Part shown: piece after piece, positions 43,501 through 51,940 of the stretch
Numbering within the stretch: position 1 is the stretch's first letter
Layout: every line of letters begins with the position of its first letter
Source: Deltaproteobacteria bacterium
GTDB taxonomy: Bacteria; Myxococcota; Myxococcia; SLRQ01
Assembly (NCBI GenBank): GCA_029210625.1
Contig: JARGFU010000025.1
Coordinates: forward strand, 1-64,000
Direction of reading: 5' to 3'
DNA length: 64,000 nucleotides
Program-made: the position numbers and the translations under genes
Notes under the pieces: generated by a model
Told to the model about the DNA's origin: nothing
Database searches by the model: none
The model's input: only the letters and a program-made list of their open reading frames with translations

Positions 43501-44914
43501 CGACCTTCTCCGCGTCGAGCTTCCCCTTGCCCTTCAGGGTGACCGTGCCGGGCAGCCCGGCGGGCAGGGCCCGGGGCATCCCCTCGATCCGCAGATCGAG
43601 GGACCAGTCGGCGGCGAGCTCGGTGAGGAGCGCCCCGGAGAGCCCGACCCGGCCGCTCACCTTCCCCGGCAACCACTCGGCCGGCGCCCCGAAGGGCTCC
43701 GCCAGCGCCGCCGGGATCTTCTCGAGCTTCGCCGTGAGCTCGAAGGTCCCCGGCTCGGGCAGCAGCCGCGCCGCGCCGCTCGCCTCGACGCGCCCCGTCC
43801 CCAGGCCGGCCTCCAGCCGGCGCAGGGCGAGGCCGCCCTCGGAGAGGCCCGCCTCCAGCCGCAGGGCCTCCACCACCAGCTCCTCGCGGGTGAGGCGCGG
43901 CGCCGTGGCGACCAGCTCGATCCCGGGGTTGCCCAGGGTCCCGCTGCCCTGGATCGTGAACGTCACCCGGCCCCCCAGGTCCGGCAGCTCGAGGGCGGGC
44001 GCGTCGAGCTCCACCTGCCCCTCGAGGGAGGCCCGCAGCCCCCAGTCCCGGTCGAGGTCCAGCTCGGAGAGGCGCAGCTCGCCGCCGAGCTCGAGGCCCT
44101 CGCCGCGCGCCCGGGCGCCCTCGACCTCGAAGTGGGAGCCGGGCCCCTCCGCGTCGCGGTGGTAGCGGCCCTGGCGGATCGTCACGGGGGCGAGGGTCAG
44201 GCTGCGCTCCAGGGCGTGGAGCGTGACCGCCTCGGCCTTCACCCCCTCGAGGAGGGCCTCCACCCCCGGCAGCGTCAGATCGAGGCTGCCCCCGGCGAGC
44301 TCGAGCCCCCGCGCCTCGACCGAGAGGGACTCGAGGACGAGGTCGACGTCCAGATCCTCCAGCACCAGCGAGTCGAGGCTCACCCGCCAGCCCGAGGGGG
44401 TGTCGTCGTCCGGATCGCCCTCACCGTAGCCGTCGGGCAGCACCGCCTCGATGAGGGCGAAGGCCGGCGGCTCGGGCCGGCCGGGCGCCGCCGGCTGCGG
44501 CGGCAGGAGGGAGATCACGGCCTCGCGCAGGATCACCTCCCGCAGCAGGACGCGCTGCTGGAGCAGATCGACGAGGGCGATCTCGGCCTCCAGCTCCCGG
44601 GCCTCCATCACCCGCTCGCCCCGGGGGGCGAAGACCCGCACCGACTCCAGCCGGATCCGCTCGGGGAAGCGCTCCCAGTGGAAGGCCTCCATCTCCAGCC
44701 GGCCCTGCAGCACCTGCGCGAAGACCTCGGTGGCGATGGCCTGGGCGCGCTCCTCGGTCAGGTAGACCCGCAGGCCCAGCGCGAGGACGAGGAGCAGGAT
44801 CAGGAGCCCGACGGAGAGGACCACCGCGACCCGCCGGGCCCGCCGCAGGTAGCGGTCCCGTCTCCGCTCCCGGATCGTCGGCGTCTCGGCGCCGTCGGGG
44901 GGCGTGTCAGACAC
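40499..44914 (-). CDS. tamB: TamB-family translocation/assembly protein
   Basis: A 1471-residue protein with one N-terminal membrane helix (about residues 25-50 after an Arg-rich start), a very long beta-repeat body rich in GxxxLE and G.LRxxG elements, and a C-terminal DUF490-type domain (for example SSTQGTIVFPAATLDV and LTADPSLSQLEVLSLLTTG). TamB forms a lipid-conducting or protein-assembly bridge between inner and outer membrane and works with the Omp85 protein encoded next. The start is taken as GTG 44914, overlapping the upstream stop by eight bases; a longer frame would run into the gamma-glutamyltransferase gene. Confidence 0.85.
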   Translation of the reverse strand: MSDTPPDGAETPTIRERRRDRYLRRARRVAVVLSVGLLILLLVLALGLRVYLTEERAQAIATEVFAQVLQGRLEMEAFHWERFPERIRLESVRVFAPRGERVMEARELEAEIALVDLLQQRVLLREVILREAVISLLPPQPAAPGRPEPPAFALIEAVLPDGYGEGDPDDDTPSGWRVSLDSLVLEDLDVDLVLESLSVEARGLELAGGSLDLTLPGVEALLEGVKAEAVTLHALERSLTLAPVTIRQGRYHRDAEGPGSHFEVEGARARGEGLELGGELRLSELDLDRDWGLRASLEGQVELDAPALELPDLGGRVTFTIQGSGTLGNPGIELVATAPRLTREELVVEALRLEAGLSEGGLALRRLEAGLGTGRVEASGAARLLPEPGTFELTAKLEKIPAALAEPFGAPAEWLPGKVSGRVGLSGALLTELAADWSLDLRIEGMPRALPAGLPGTVTLKGKGKLDAEKVVLAEGTSLVAGETSVFARGWVRLDDDLRLRLDTRVVSAELGPLAEAFDLKGLGGRAQLQARVEGPIRAPTAGGSLELEGLKNPWLAPLSGLLPFDWDGQSLALKDARVSVVHGTLRATGKVTLLDEGGALVADPRGAFAVEGSGLALSALALPEVEGLLYFEGDLRGSLRAPTGQASARVKRGRLGGVPLETLEALVVAEGQALRLERVKLEPEGGGALGGEGSVDLERETLDLTLRLEGLPTALLRPFLPDLQLAGVIGANLEVEGAWRDPTVRGPIGVEGLVVEGIALGTLGLEIGGQRSALRVDASLIGDAGTVRVEGTLIDDGAGLRSTRLRTEGLRIAPLMPPAPPAAGDAAEADEARAGPAPPPIDALISADLTLEGALPIPEIRGQLRATGLQVKGERLPGGEAIARLTPLPGGVQLSLAALGVLDGQASITLAEGGLTISGDGSLRRFAVSSLVPSLSEYETEIVTAGRLSFDLVGEAWEVATELTTLELSLAGVRLDQQGPVKLRYGAEGLTLEPFLLTGTGGRLRAGGSVGERLALDATGEVDLSLLPPFVEAISRASGRIGIALKIRGTPEAPDLQGEISLNGPAMLRPRTVVREIHLSSGSIELRGSEAILQGIVGEIGSGTFSASGMITLSGERAGAHRLGIRAEGLPLRLPDLVLEVNGMLGVEGTLPETLVRGEVEIVRGRYLQKFELKRFNFRAQEVELDEPLAVTYPWLEGIGLDLTAVSAGGLEVVANAGPLSLDLSLDSDLKIQGTAADPLIEGKISSTQGTIVFPAATLDVTEARIDFEPTGGEGIAPILNLRAEGEVTPPLVGGDAQPTYFITMGLAGDPFEEMPLELTADPSLSQLEVLSLLTTGRVAPDFESGGGGSGAANAALAMVGSQLAAPLTRFVTQQLERNLNLELQLDAGITSEGVTVTAGKEITRRLRLEGSFERSFESRSIATGRARFLLSDRLFLEYTGESVSGASAESKDKDESSSRLELKLRLLGK

Positions 44915-46544
44915 GGCAGACCGCACCACCGCGGCGGGCGTCACCGGCGCCGGTGCCCCCCTCGCCCACGGCGTGCGCCCCCCCGAAGTACATGCTCGGC
45001 GTGTCGAAGACGACGAGCTCCCCGACACGGGAGGCGAGGCGCTCGAGGACGGCCACGTCGTAGCTGCCCCGCACGCCCCGGCGCTCGATGTTGAGGGTGC
45101 GGCCCTCGAGGTGCATCCGGGGGAGGTCCACCGCGTCCACCAGCGGCCGCTCGCCGAGGAGGGCGTGCACCAGCACCTGGAGGATCGCCGAGCGGATCCG
45201 GTTCGATCCCCCGCTGCCCACGGCGAGGACCGGGCGGCCCTCCCGCGTCACGATCGAGGGGCACATCATCGAGGTGAGGCGGGTGCCCGGCCGGTCGGAG
45301 TGGAAGCCCTCGGGGTGGAGATCTTCCTCGCCCAGGAAGTTGTTGGCCTGCATCCCGGTGCCCGGGACGAGGTGGCCGCAGCCCTCCCCGTTGCTGTGGG
45401 TGAGGGAGCAGGCCCTCCCCGCGGCGTCGATGACGCTGACGTGGGTGGTGCGCCCGAGGTGGTTGTCGGGCCGGGCGGCGGCGAAGGCCGGCCCCTCGAC
45501 CACCGCCCGCTCGAAGGGCTCGCGCCAGCGGCGGATCGACTCCTCGCCCAGGAACGCGGCGACCACCTCGTCGGGGGGGACGGCGCCGGAGCGCAGCAGG
45601 GGGGCGAGGGCCGCCTGCCGCGCCTGGTTGGCCACCGCCATCACCGCCAGGAGGTGGTCGGCGGTCGCCCCCGGATCCCTCCAGACGCCGCGCTCGACCG
45701 GAGCCAGCAGCTTCAGGGAGAAGGCGATCAGCAGGCCGCCGCTGGCCGGCGGCGGCGGCAGGTGGACGGTCAGGCCCCCGGGCAGGCCGATCCGGATCGG
45801 CACGGTGGTCTTCGCCACCGCCGCGTCGAGATCGGCGTCGGTCATCCGCCCGCGGGGCGGCCCGAAGCCCTCGAGGAGCTCCGGCCGGCCGGGCACCTTG
45901 CCGCCGGCGGCCACCCGCTCGAGCAGGCCCGCGAGCTGGGGCACGAAGTAGGGGTCACCCTCGCCGATGAGCCGGCCGCCCGGCGCGATGATCTCCGAGG
46001 CCTCGGGGGTGAAGCGCAGGATCGGCTCGAGGATCTCCACGATGGGCGCGATCTCGGCGGAGAGGGGCACCCCCGCCCGCGCCAGCTCGATGGAGGGCGC
46101 GACCACCTCCGCCAGGGTCTTGACGCCGTGCGCCCGCTGCAGCTCGACCAGGCCCGGCAGGATCAGGGGCACCGCCGCCGCGCCGCGGCCGACGTGGAAG
46201 ACCTGGCTGGTGGGCCCGAAGCTGACGTCGATGGCCACGAAGTCGAGGCTGGGATCCTCCAGCGCCGGGGGCAGGCCGAGGCCGGGCACCTCGGCGAAGA
46301 AGTCCCAGGCCTCCTCGTGGCCCTCCCCGTCGGAGTAGGTGGCGAAGCCCCCCCCGAAGGGGGAGGCCAGGACGGGCTCGCAGGCGAAGGCGGCGAAGGC
46401 CGCGGCCACCGCGGCGTCCACCGCGTTGCCCCCCTCCTCGAGCAGGCGGGCACCGGCCGCGGCGGTCCGGCGATCGCCGGCGGCGACGCAGCCGTGGGCC
46501 GCGCCCTGATTCCCCTTCGGATGCACTCTCGAGCTGTCGGACAT
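44907..46544 (-). CDS. Gamma-glutamyltransferase family protein
   Basis: A 545-residue Ntn-hydrolase of the gamma-glutamyltransferase family. The autoprocessing and nucleophile motif GRTTHVSV is present with Thr366 in the catalytic place, followed by GSGGSNRI where classical enzymes have a glycine loop. The enzyme cleaves gamma-glutamyl bonds, for example in glutathione. No signal peptide is evident with the start at 46544, so it may be cytoplasmic, unlike the periplasmic E. coli enzyme. It is the first gene of the tamB-tamA run. TATCAT ends seven bases before the ATG, predicting a leaderless transcript. Confidence 0.85.
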   Translation of the reverse strand: MSDSSRVHPKGNQGAAHGCVAAGDRRTAAAGARLLEEGGNAVDAAVAAAFAAFACEPVLASPFGGGFATYSDGEGHEEAWDFFAEVPGLGLPPALEDPSLDFVAIDVSFGPTSQVFHVGRGAAAVPLILPGLVELQRAHGVKTLAEVVAPSIELARAGVPLSAEIAPIVEILEPILRFTPEASEIIAPGGRLIGEGDPYFVPQLAGLLERVAAGGKVPGRPELLEGFGPPRGRMTDADLDAAVAKTTVPIRIGLPGGLTVHLPPPPASGGLLIAFSLKLLAPVERGVWRDPGATADHLLAVMAVANQARQAALAPLLRSGAVPPDEVVAAFLGEESIRRWREPFERAVVEGPAFAAARPDNHLGRTTHVSVIDAAGRACSLTHSNGEGCGHLVPGTGMQANNFLGEEDLHPEGFHSDRPGTRLTSMMCPSIVTREGRPVLAVGSGGSNRIRSAILQVLVHALLGERPLVDAVDLPRMHLEGRTLNIERRGVRGSYDVAVLERLASRVGELVVFDTPSMYFGGAHAVGEGGTGAGDARRGGAVCRV

Positions 46545-46551
46545 CGCGCCG

Positions 46552-46557
46552 ATGATA
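46552..46557 (-). promoter_or_regulatory. Candidate -10 box of the GGT-tamB-tamA operon
   Basis: TATCAT ends seven bases before the ATG at 46544; no good -35 box is visible. Confidence 0.4.
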
Positions 46558-46646
46558 GACGAAAAACCCGGCGAAATGAGGTTTCCTGCCCGCTCCCGAC
46601 CGGTCCCGGGAGAGCCCACGATCTTTCGCCCCCCTCGGGCCCCGAC

Positions 46647-46652
46647 TATGAT
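46647..46652 (+). promoter_or_regulatory. Candidate -10 box of the OmpA-family gene
   Basis: TATGAT lies 29 bases before the ATG at 46682, with GGAGG in between, so this gene would have a normal leader. The upstream TTTCGC is a poor -35 box. Confidence 0.4.
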
Positions 46653-46681
46653 TCCCCCACTTCACGAACCCGGAGGCTCAC

Positions 46682-48988
46682 ATGCGTCTGCTGCTCCTCG
46701 CGCTCGGGGTCTTGCTCCTTCCCCCGCAGGCGGCCAGCGCCCAGGACTTCGTTCCCTTCGACCCCGATCCGGCCCCGGCCGAGACCGTGGCGCCGGCCCC
46801 TGCGCCGGCTCCGGCCCCCGCGCCCGCGAAGGCCGACGAGGAGGAGGAGGAGGAGGAGAAGGAGGACGAGAAGGAGGCCGAGCCCTCCGGACTGCTCCCC
46901 GCCCCCGAGCTCCTCGATGCCCCGGCCCCTGCGCCGGCCGCCGAGGGTGCCTTCCAGCCCCCGACGGATCTCGAGGCCGGAGCCCCGGCCGAGACCGCGC
47001 CCGCGGCCGGTGAGCCCGGCGAGGCCGGCGCCGAGACCACCGCCGCCGAGGAGGATCTGGGTGAGGGCCGGCGCCTCGTGGGGGAGGAGCTGGTGAACGA
47101 GCAGGTCGAGCCCATCGGCGCCTCGGCCCTCGCGCCGGCGACCCGGAAGAACGCCGCCGCGGCGAGGTCCAACGAGCGGCCCTCCCCCTCCCTGACCGGC
47201 GCCGTCGGCCTGGCCACCCAGCGCACGGCGCGGGTGGGCGCGGAGGGCAGCGTCCGCCTCTCCCTGGTGGGCGAGTTCTTCCTCCTCGACGACTTCCTCA
47301 TCGTCGGCGATCGCGAGTCGAGGCAGGCCCTCACCTTCGCCCTCGGCTACACGCCGACCGAGTGGCTCGAGATCTACGGCAACCTCGCCTACGCCTCCGC
47401 GACCAACACCCTCTCGGCGCCCTCCCTCCTGCAGATCCAGGGCGACTCCAGCCTCGGCGTGAAGGGCGTCTACGCCATGGAGAACGGCGTGGCCCTCGGC
47501 CTCGACCTCGAGGTCTCCTTCTTCCCGCCCATCGGCGAGGTGGGCGTGGGCGCCGCCGGCTTCACGCCCCGCGCGCTCTTCGCCTACGACTTCCGCCCGG
47601 CCGTCGAGAAGCTGCCGCTGATCCTCCACCTCGAGGTCGGCGCGAACTTCGACGGCACCGGCGGTCTCCCCGGCAACCTCGCCCTCACCCGGGTCGAGGA
47701 GTTCGCGCTGGGCATCCACCGCTACCACCGCTTCCGGGCCGGCGCCGGCCTCGAGCTGCCCCTGCCCTGGGTCAGCCCCTTCGTCGCCTGGCGGCTGGCG
47801 GCCCCCCTGGGCGTGACCGAGCTGCCCGAGGTGAACGACGACGGCACCCTGCGCACCCTCACCTACGGCGAGATCGTCTCCCAGCACCTCACCCTCGGCC
47901 TGCGGGTGACCGCCCTGCGCGACCTCTCCTTCCTGGCCGCGATGGACATCGGCCTGGCCGGCGCCGCCATCGAGGGCGTGCCCGCGACCATGCCCTGGAA
48001 CCTGATGCTGGGCCTCTCCTACACCCTCGATCCCCTCTCCCGCTCCGAGCGCGTCACGCGCACCATGGAGCGCACCATCGAGGTGGACAAGCCCATCGAG
48101 ACCCGCCCGCCGGCGGGCATTGTCGAGGGCATCGTCCGGGACGCCGAGACCGGCGCGATCCTCGCCGGCGCCCTGATCACCGTCGAGCCCGGCGACGGCC
48201 TCCCCGTCGCCTCGGCGATGGAGAGCGGGCAGTACCGCTCCCGCGACATCGCCCCCGGGCAGGTGCAGCTCACGGCCGTGAAGGAGGGCTACGCGCCGGT
48301 CTCGGCCGCGGCCCTGGTGGCCGACAAGGCCGTCACCCCCCTGGACTTCGCCCTCCAGAAGCTGGTCGTGGCCGGCACGATGACCCTCGCGATCACCGAC
48401 GCCAAGACCAAGGGCGGCCTGCCGGCCACCGTGACCTTCACCGGGCCCGAGACCAAGGAGGTCACCGCGGACGCCGAGGGCAAGGCCCTGGCCGAGCTGA
48501 AGCCCGGCAAGTACCGGGTCGACGTCACCCACGAGGGCCACAACGCCCGGCAGAAGGATTTCGAGATCGACAACGGCGCCAGGCTGCTGGTCGACCTCGA
48601 GCTCTCCCCCAAGGCGAAGCAGTCCCTGATCGTGGTGCACAAGAAGAAGATCCAGCTCAAGCGCAAGGTGCACTTCCAGACCGGCAAGGCCACCATCCTG
48701 CCCGACAGCTACCAGCTCCTCGATCAGGTCATCGACGCCGTCGTCAGCCACAAGATCGAGAAGCTGCGCATCGAGGGGCACACCGACTCCACCGGCGCCG
48801 ACTCGCGCAACCTGCGCCTCTCCCAGGCCCGCGCCGACTCGGTGCGCCAGTACTTCATCGAGAACGGCATCGGCGAGGAGCGCATCGAGGCCAAGGGCTT
48901 CGGCGAGACCAAGCCCATCGCGCCGAACCTCACCACCCGCGGCCGGGCCATGAACCGGCGGGTCGAGTTCCACATCGTCGCCCAGTAG
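46682..48988 (+). CDS. OmpA-family outer-membrane protein with carboxypeptidase-regulatory-like domains
   Basis: A 768-residue exported protein: signal peptide about residues 1-20, an acidic and Pro/Ala-rich linker with a Glu run, a beta-barrel region (about 175-460), two carboxypeptidase-regulatory-like beta domains, and a C-terminal OmpA peptidoglycan-binding domain with EGHTDSTG, NLRLSQARA and RAMNRRVEF. It should anchor the outer membrane to the cell wall. The start at 46682 is preceded by GGAGG. It is divergent from the gamma-glutamyltransferase gene. The two regulatory-like domains between barrel and OmpA domain are the unusual part. Confidence 0.85.
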   Translation: MRLLLLALGVLLLPPQAASAQDFVPFDPDPAPAETVAPAPAPAPAPAPAKADEEEEEEEKEDEKEAEPSGLLPAPELLDAPAPAPAAEGAFQPPTDLEAGAPAETAPAAGEPGEAGAETTAAEEDLGEGRRLVGEELVNEQVEPIGASALAPATRKNAAAARSNERPSPSLTGAVGLATQRTARVGAEGSVRLSLVGEFFLLDDFLIVGDRESRQALTFALGYTPTEWLEIYGNLAYASATNTLSAPSLLQIQGDSSLGVKGVYAMENGVALGLDLEVSFFPPIGEVGVGAAGFTPRALFAYDFRPAVEKLPLILHLEVGANFDGTGGLPGNLALTRVEEFALGIHRYHRFRAGAGLELPLPWVSPFVAWRLAAPLGVTELPEVNDDGTLRTLTYGEIVSQHLTLGLRVTALRDLSFLAAMDIGLAGAAIEGVPATMPWNLMLGLSYTLDPLSRSERVTRTMERTIEVDKPIETRPPAGIVEGIVRDAETGAILAGALITVEPGDGLPVASAMESGQYRSRDIAPGQVQLTAVKEGYAPVSAAALVADKAVTPLDFALQKLVVAGTMTLAITDAKTKGGLPATVTFTGPETKEVTADAEGKALAELKPGKYRVDVTHEGHNARQKDFEIDNGARLLVDLELSPKAKQSLIVVHKKKIQLKRKVHFQTGKATILPDSYQLLDQVIDAVVSHKIEKLRIEGHTDSTGADSRNLRLSQARADSVRQYFIENGIGEERIEAKGFGETKPIAPNLTTRGRAMNRRVEFHIVAQ

Positions 48989-49067
48989 CCGGGGTGGCCG
49001 GGTGCGACCCTTTTGACTAGGTTATGCGGGCTGCGATCCCGACCCTCCTCCTCCAACGGGGCTCTCG

Positions 49068-49583
49068 ATGACCATGGTTGACACCCTCCGAGCACGCACA
49101 TCCGGCCTCCCCCGGGCCCTCCTCGCCCTCGCCCTCCTCCTCGCCCTGCCCTTCGCCGCCGCGGCCGAGGTGCGGGACATCGAGCGCGAGGCCATGAAGC
49201 TGGACCAGCTCTTCCTCGGCCCCTGCTGCTACACCCAGACCCTCGACGTCCACAGCTCCCAGCCGGCCCAGGATCTGCGCAAGGAGATCCGCAAGCAGCT
49301 CGAGGCGGGGAAGACCCCCGAGGAGGTCGAGGCCTGGGTGATCGAGACCTACGGCCAGAAGATCCTCGCCGTCCCGCCGGGCAGCGCCCTGGCCGAGGTG
49401 CTCATGCTCTCGGTGGCCGCCATCCTCATCGCCGGCTTCGCCCTCCTCTGGGTGGGCCGCAAGTGGATGAAGCGGGGCCAGGACGACGAGAAGGGCGAGG
49501 ACAAGACCGAGCTCTCCGAGGAGGATCAGGCCTACCTCGACCGCCTCGACGACGAGCTCTCCCAGATCCGCCCCGAGGGCTGA
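49068..49583 (+). CDS. CcmH/CycL-like cytochrome c maturation protein with a CC motif
   Basis: A 171-residue protein with a signal peptide (about residues 8-33), a helical periplasmic domain, a membrane helix (about 108-128) and a charged cytoplasmic tail. The body (QLEAGKTPEEVEAWVIETYG) matches CcmH, which reduces apocytochrome c before haem attachment. Instead of the usual CxxC it has adjacent Cys53 and Cys54 in GPCCYTQTL. A change of redox chemistry, or a different partner, is possible. An ATG six bases downstream is an alternative start. No other ccm gene is in the window. Confidence 0.65.
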   Translation: MTMVDTLRARTSGLPRALLALALLLALPFAAAAEVRDIEREAMKLDQLFLGPCCYTQTLDVHSSQPAQDLRKEIRKQLEAGKTPEEVEAWVIETYGQKILAVPPGSALAEVLMLSVAAILIAGFALLWVGRKWMKRGQDDEKGEDKTELSEEDQAYLDRLDDELSQIRPEG

Positions 49584-49587
49584 GGCC

Positions 49588-50307
49588 TCAGCCCGGCGAG
49601 ATCCGGGTCGCCTCGTCGTGCTCGAGCAGCGGCGAGCCCTCGACGATGACCGCCCGGGCCCGGGAGAGCTCGAGCAGCCAGGCGAGCAGGTCTCCCTCGA
49701 CGAGCGCTCGTTGGAGGACCAGCGGCCGCTCCGGATCCGAGGCCGGGTGGTTCCAGCGCACGGTCGCCGGCTCCCGCGGCGCGTGCTCCAGGTCGAGGGC
49801 CAGGGCGTAGAGGCGGGGGCGATCCCCCTCCTGCCGCAGGCGGGTCAGGGCGTCGGCCGTGTGCTCGAGCTCGTCGTGGAGGCGGCGCTGCACCAGCGCC
49901 GAGCGGATCGCGCGCAGGGTGGCGCCGAGGACGACCACCACCAGCACGACCGCGCCCGCGATGAAGGCCCAGCGGCGCACCGGCGAGAAGACGAAGCCCA
50001 CGGCGAAGAGGCCCAGGGCGAAGGTGGCGGCCAGCGAGAAGAAGGCCAGGGCCAGGGGGAGGACCGAGCGGACCATCGCCTCGCGCAGGCGCGCGATCTC
50101 GGCGGCGTGCTTCGCCAGCGCCTCGGGCGAGATCCGGCAGGCCTCGATCCAGGCCTCGTGGCCCGGCGAGAGCGCGGGCGCCCCGCCGGCGCGCAGGCGG
50201 GCGAGCCCCTCCTCGTCGAGCCGCACCGCGCCGAGGGCCTCGATCACGGCGGGCTCGAGGGCCGCCTCGCTCACGAAGAGCCCGATCTTCGGGAAGGTGT
50301 CGTTCAA
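49588..50307 (-). CDS. Unrecognised membrane protein at the end of the xse-isp-tly operon
   Basis: A 239-residue protein with two adjacent membrane helices (about residues 80-106 and 110-135) flanked by charged soluble regions on both sides. I do not recognise the family. It overlaps the tlyA stop by four bases, so it is co-translated, and it converges on the CcmH-like gene with a 4-base gap. No functional motif is visible. Confidence 0.6.
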   Translation of the reverse strand: MNDTFPKIGLFVSEAALEPAVIEALGAVRLDEEGLARLRAGGAPALSPGHEAWIEACRISPEALAKHAAEIARLREAMVRSVLPLALAFFSLAATFALGLFAVGFVFSPVRRWAFIAGAVVLVVVVLGATLRAIRSALVQRRLHDELEHTADALTRLRQEGDRPRLYALALDLEHAPREPATVRWNHPASDPERPLVLQRALVEGDLLAWLLELSRARAVIVEGSPLLEHDEATRISPG

Positions 50308-51050
50308 GGGGAGCGCTCCAGCCAGAGGAGGTACTCCACGTTACCCTTGGGGCCCTTCAGGGGCGAGACGATCTCGCCCCGGACGGCGAAGCCCTGCGAC
50401 TCGGCGAAGGCGCGCACCCGCGCGAGGGCCGCGCGCCGCGCTGCCTCGTCCCGCACGACCCCGCCCTTGCCGACCGCCTCCCTCCCCACCTCGAACTGCG
50501 GCTTCACCAGGGGCAGGCAGCTGCCCGCCGGCTTCAGCAGGAGCGCGGCCACCGGCAGGAGCAGCTCCAGGGAGATGAAGGAGCAGTCGACCACGACCAG
50601 ATCCGCCGGCTCCCCGAGGTCACCGGCCTTCAGCAGCCGGGCGTTGGTGCGCTCGTGGACCTCCACCCGGGGATCCGCGCGCAGCTTGGCGGCCAGCTGT
50701 CCGTAGCCCACGTCCACCGCCACCACCGAGGCCGCGCCGGCCTGCAGGAGGCAGTCGGTGAAGCCGCCGGTGGAGGCGCCCAGGTCGATGCAGCGCAGGC
50801 CGGTGGGATCGAAGCCGAAGGCCTCGAGGGCTCCCTGCAGCTTGAGCCCCCCCCGCGAGACGAAGGGGAGGTCCTCGCCCTTGAGCCGCAGCTCGGCGTC
50901 CTCCGGGACCTCGGTGCCCGCCTTCTCCACCCGGTGACCGTTCACGATCACCTCGCCGGCCATGATCCGGGCCTGGGCCCGGGCGCGGCTGGGGCAGAGG
51001 CCGCGCTCGACCAGCAGGCGGTCGATGCGCACCTTGCCCCCCTTCCCCAT
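50304..51050 (-). CDS. tlyA: TlyA-family rRNA 2'-O-methyltransferase
   Basis: A 248-residue protein with an N-terminal S4 RNA-binding domain (RIDRLLVERGLCPSRARAQ) and a class I methyltransferase domain (GASTGGFTDCLL, then the VVVDCSFISL and VKPQFE motifs). TlyA methylates ribosomal RNA cytidines and affects sensitivity to capreomycin-type antibiotics. The start at 51050 overlaps the ispA stop by one base (TGATG). The gene's place after ispA is common in bacteria, usually with dxs between; dxs is missing here. Confidence 0.85.
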   Translation of the reverse strand: MGKGGKVRIDRLLVERGLCPSRARAQARIMAGEVIVNGHRVEKAGTEVPEDAELRLKGEDLPFVSRGGLKLQGALEAFGFDPTGLRCIDLGASTGGFTDCLLQAGAASVVAVDVGYGQLAAKLRADPRVEVHERTNARLLKAGDLGEPADLVVVDCSFISLELLLPVAALLLKPAGSCLPLVKPQFEVGREAVGKGGVVRDEAARRAALARVRAFAESQGFAVRGEIVSPLKGPKGNVEYLLWLERSP

Positions 51051-51940
51051 CAGCTCCGGCGCTCCACCAGGAGGCCGGCCAGGGCGTCGAGGCGGGAGGG
51101 ATCGCCCGCCTCCGCGTCCAGCTCGGCGAGGGCCTCGCGGGCCAGCGCCAGCAGCGCCCCCGCCCGCTCGCGCGCGGCCTCGACGCCGATGGCGCCGGGC
51201 ACCGTGGCGGTCCCCCGCTCGGCGTCCTTGCCCACGGCCTTGCCCATCGACTCGGCCTCGCCCTCGGCGTCGAGGAGATCGTCGGCGACCTGGAAGGCCA
51301 GGCCGATCGCCTCGCCGAAGGTGGAGAGGGCCTCCAGGGCCTCGTCCCCGGCGCCGGCCGCCAGCGCCCCGCCCACGCAGGCGGCCCGGATGAGGGCCGC
51401 CGTCTTCATGCGGTGGACCTCCTCGACGGCGTCGAGGCCGGCCCCCAGGGCGCCCCGCTCGATGTCGAGGACCTGCCCGCCGACCATGCCGCCGGAGCCG
51501 GCGCAGGCCGCGAGCAGCCCCACCAGGGCGGCGCGCTCGCGCTGGGCCTCGCTGCCCAGCAGGGCGAAGGCCTCGGTGAGCAGCCCGTCCCCGGCGAGGA
51601 TCGCCACGGCCTCGCCGAAGACCTTGTGGTTGGTCGGGCGGCCCCGGCGCAGGTCGTCGTCGTCCATCGCCGGGAGGTCGTCGTGGACCAGGCTGTAGGT
51701 GTGCACCAGCTCGAGGGCGACGCAGTAGTCCTGCAAGAGCTCGCTGCGTTCGGTGCTCCCCACGGCCTCGGCCGCGGCCAGGGCCAGCAGGGGCCGCAGG
51801 CGCTTGCCGCCGGCCGCGACGCTGTAGAACATCGCCTCGCGCAGGCGCTCGGGGCCCGGCGCCGCCTCGCCCCACCCACTCAGCCACGCCTCGACCTCGG
51901 CGCGGGCCTCCTCCATCCACTGCTCGAAGCTCTCGCTCAC
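51050..51940 (-). CDS. ispA: Polyprenyl diphosphate synthase (farnesyl/geranylgeranyl type)
   Basis: A 296-residue short-chain prenyltransferase. Both Asp-rich motifs are seen: DDLPAMD (87-93) and DDLLD further on, which bind the diphosphates through magnesium. It condenses isopentenyl diphosphate with allylic diphosphates to give FPP or GGPP for quinones, carotenoids and undecaprenyl carriers. Length and the position beside xseB fit IspA. It overlaps the receiver gene by four bases and tlyA by one. Confidence 0.9.
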   Translation of the reverse strand: MSESFEQWMEEARAEVEAWLSGWGEAAPGPERLREAMFYSVAAGGKRLRPLLALAAAEAVGSTERSELLQDYCVALELVHTYSLVHDDLPAMDDDDLRRGRPTNHKVFGEAVAILAGDGLLTEAFALLGSEAQRERAALVGLLAACAGSGGMVGGQVLDIERGALGAGLDAVEEVHRMKTAALIRAACVGGALAAGAGDEALEALSTFGEAIGLAFQVADDLLDAEGEAESMGKAVGKDAERGTATVPGAIGVEAARERAGALLALAREALAELDAEAGDPSRLDALAGLLVERRS

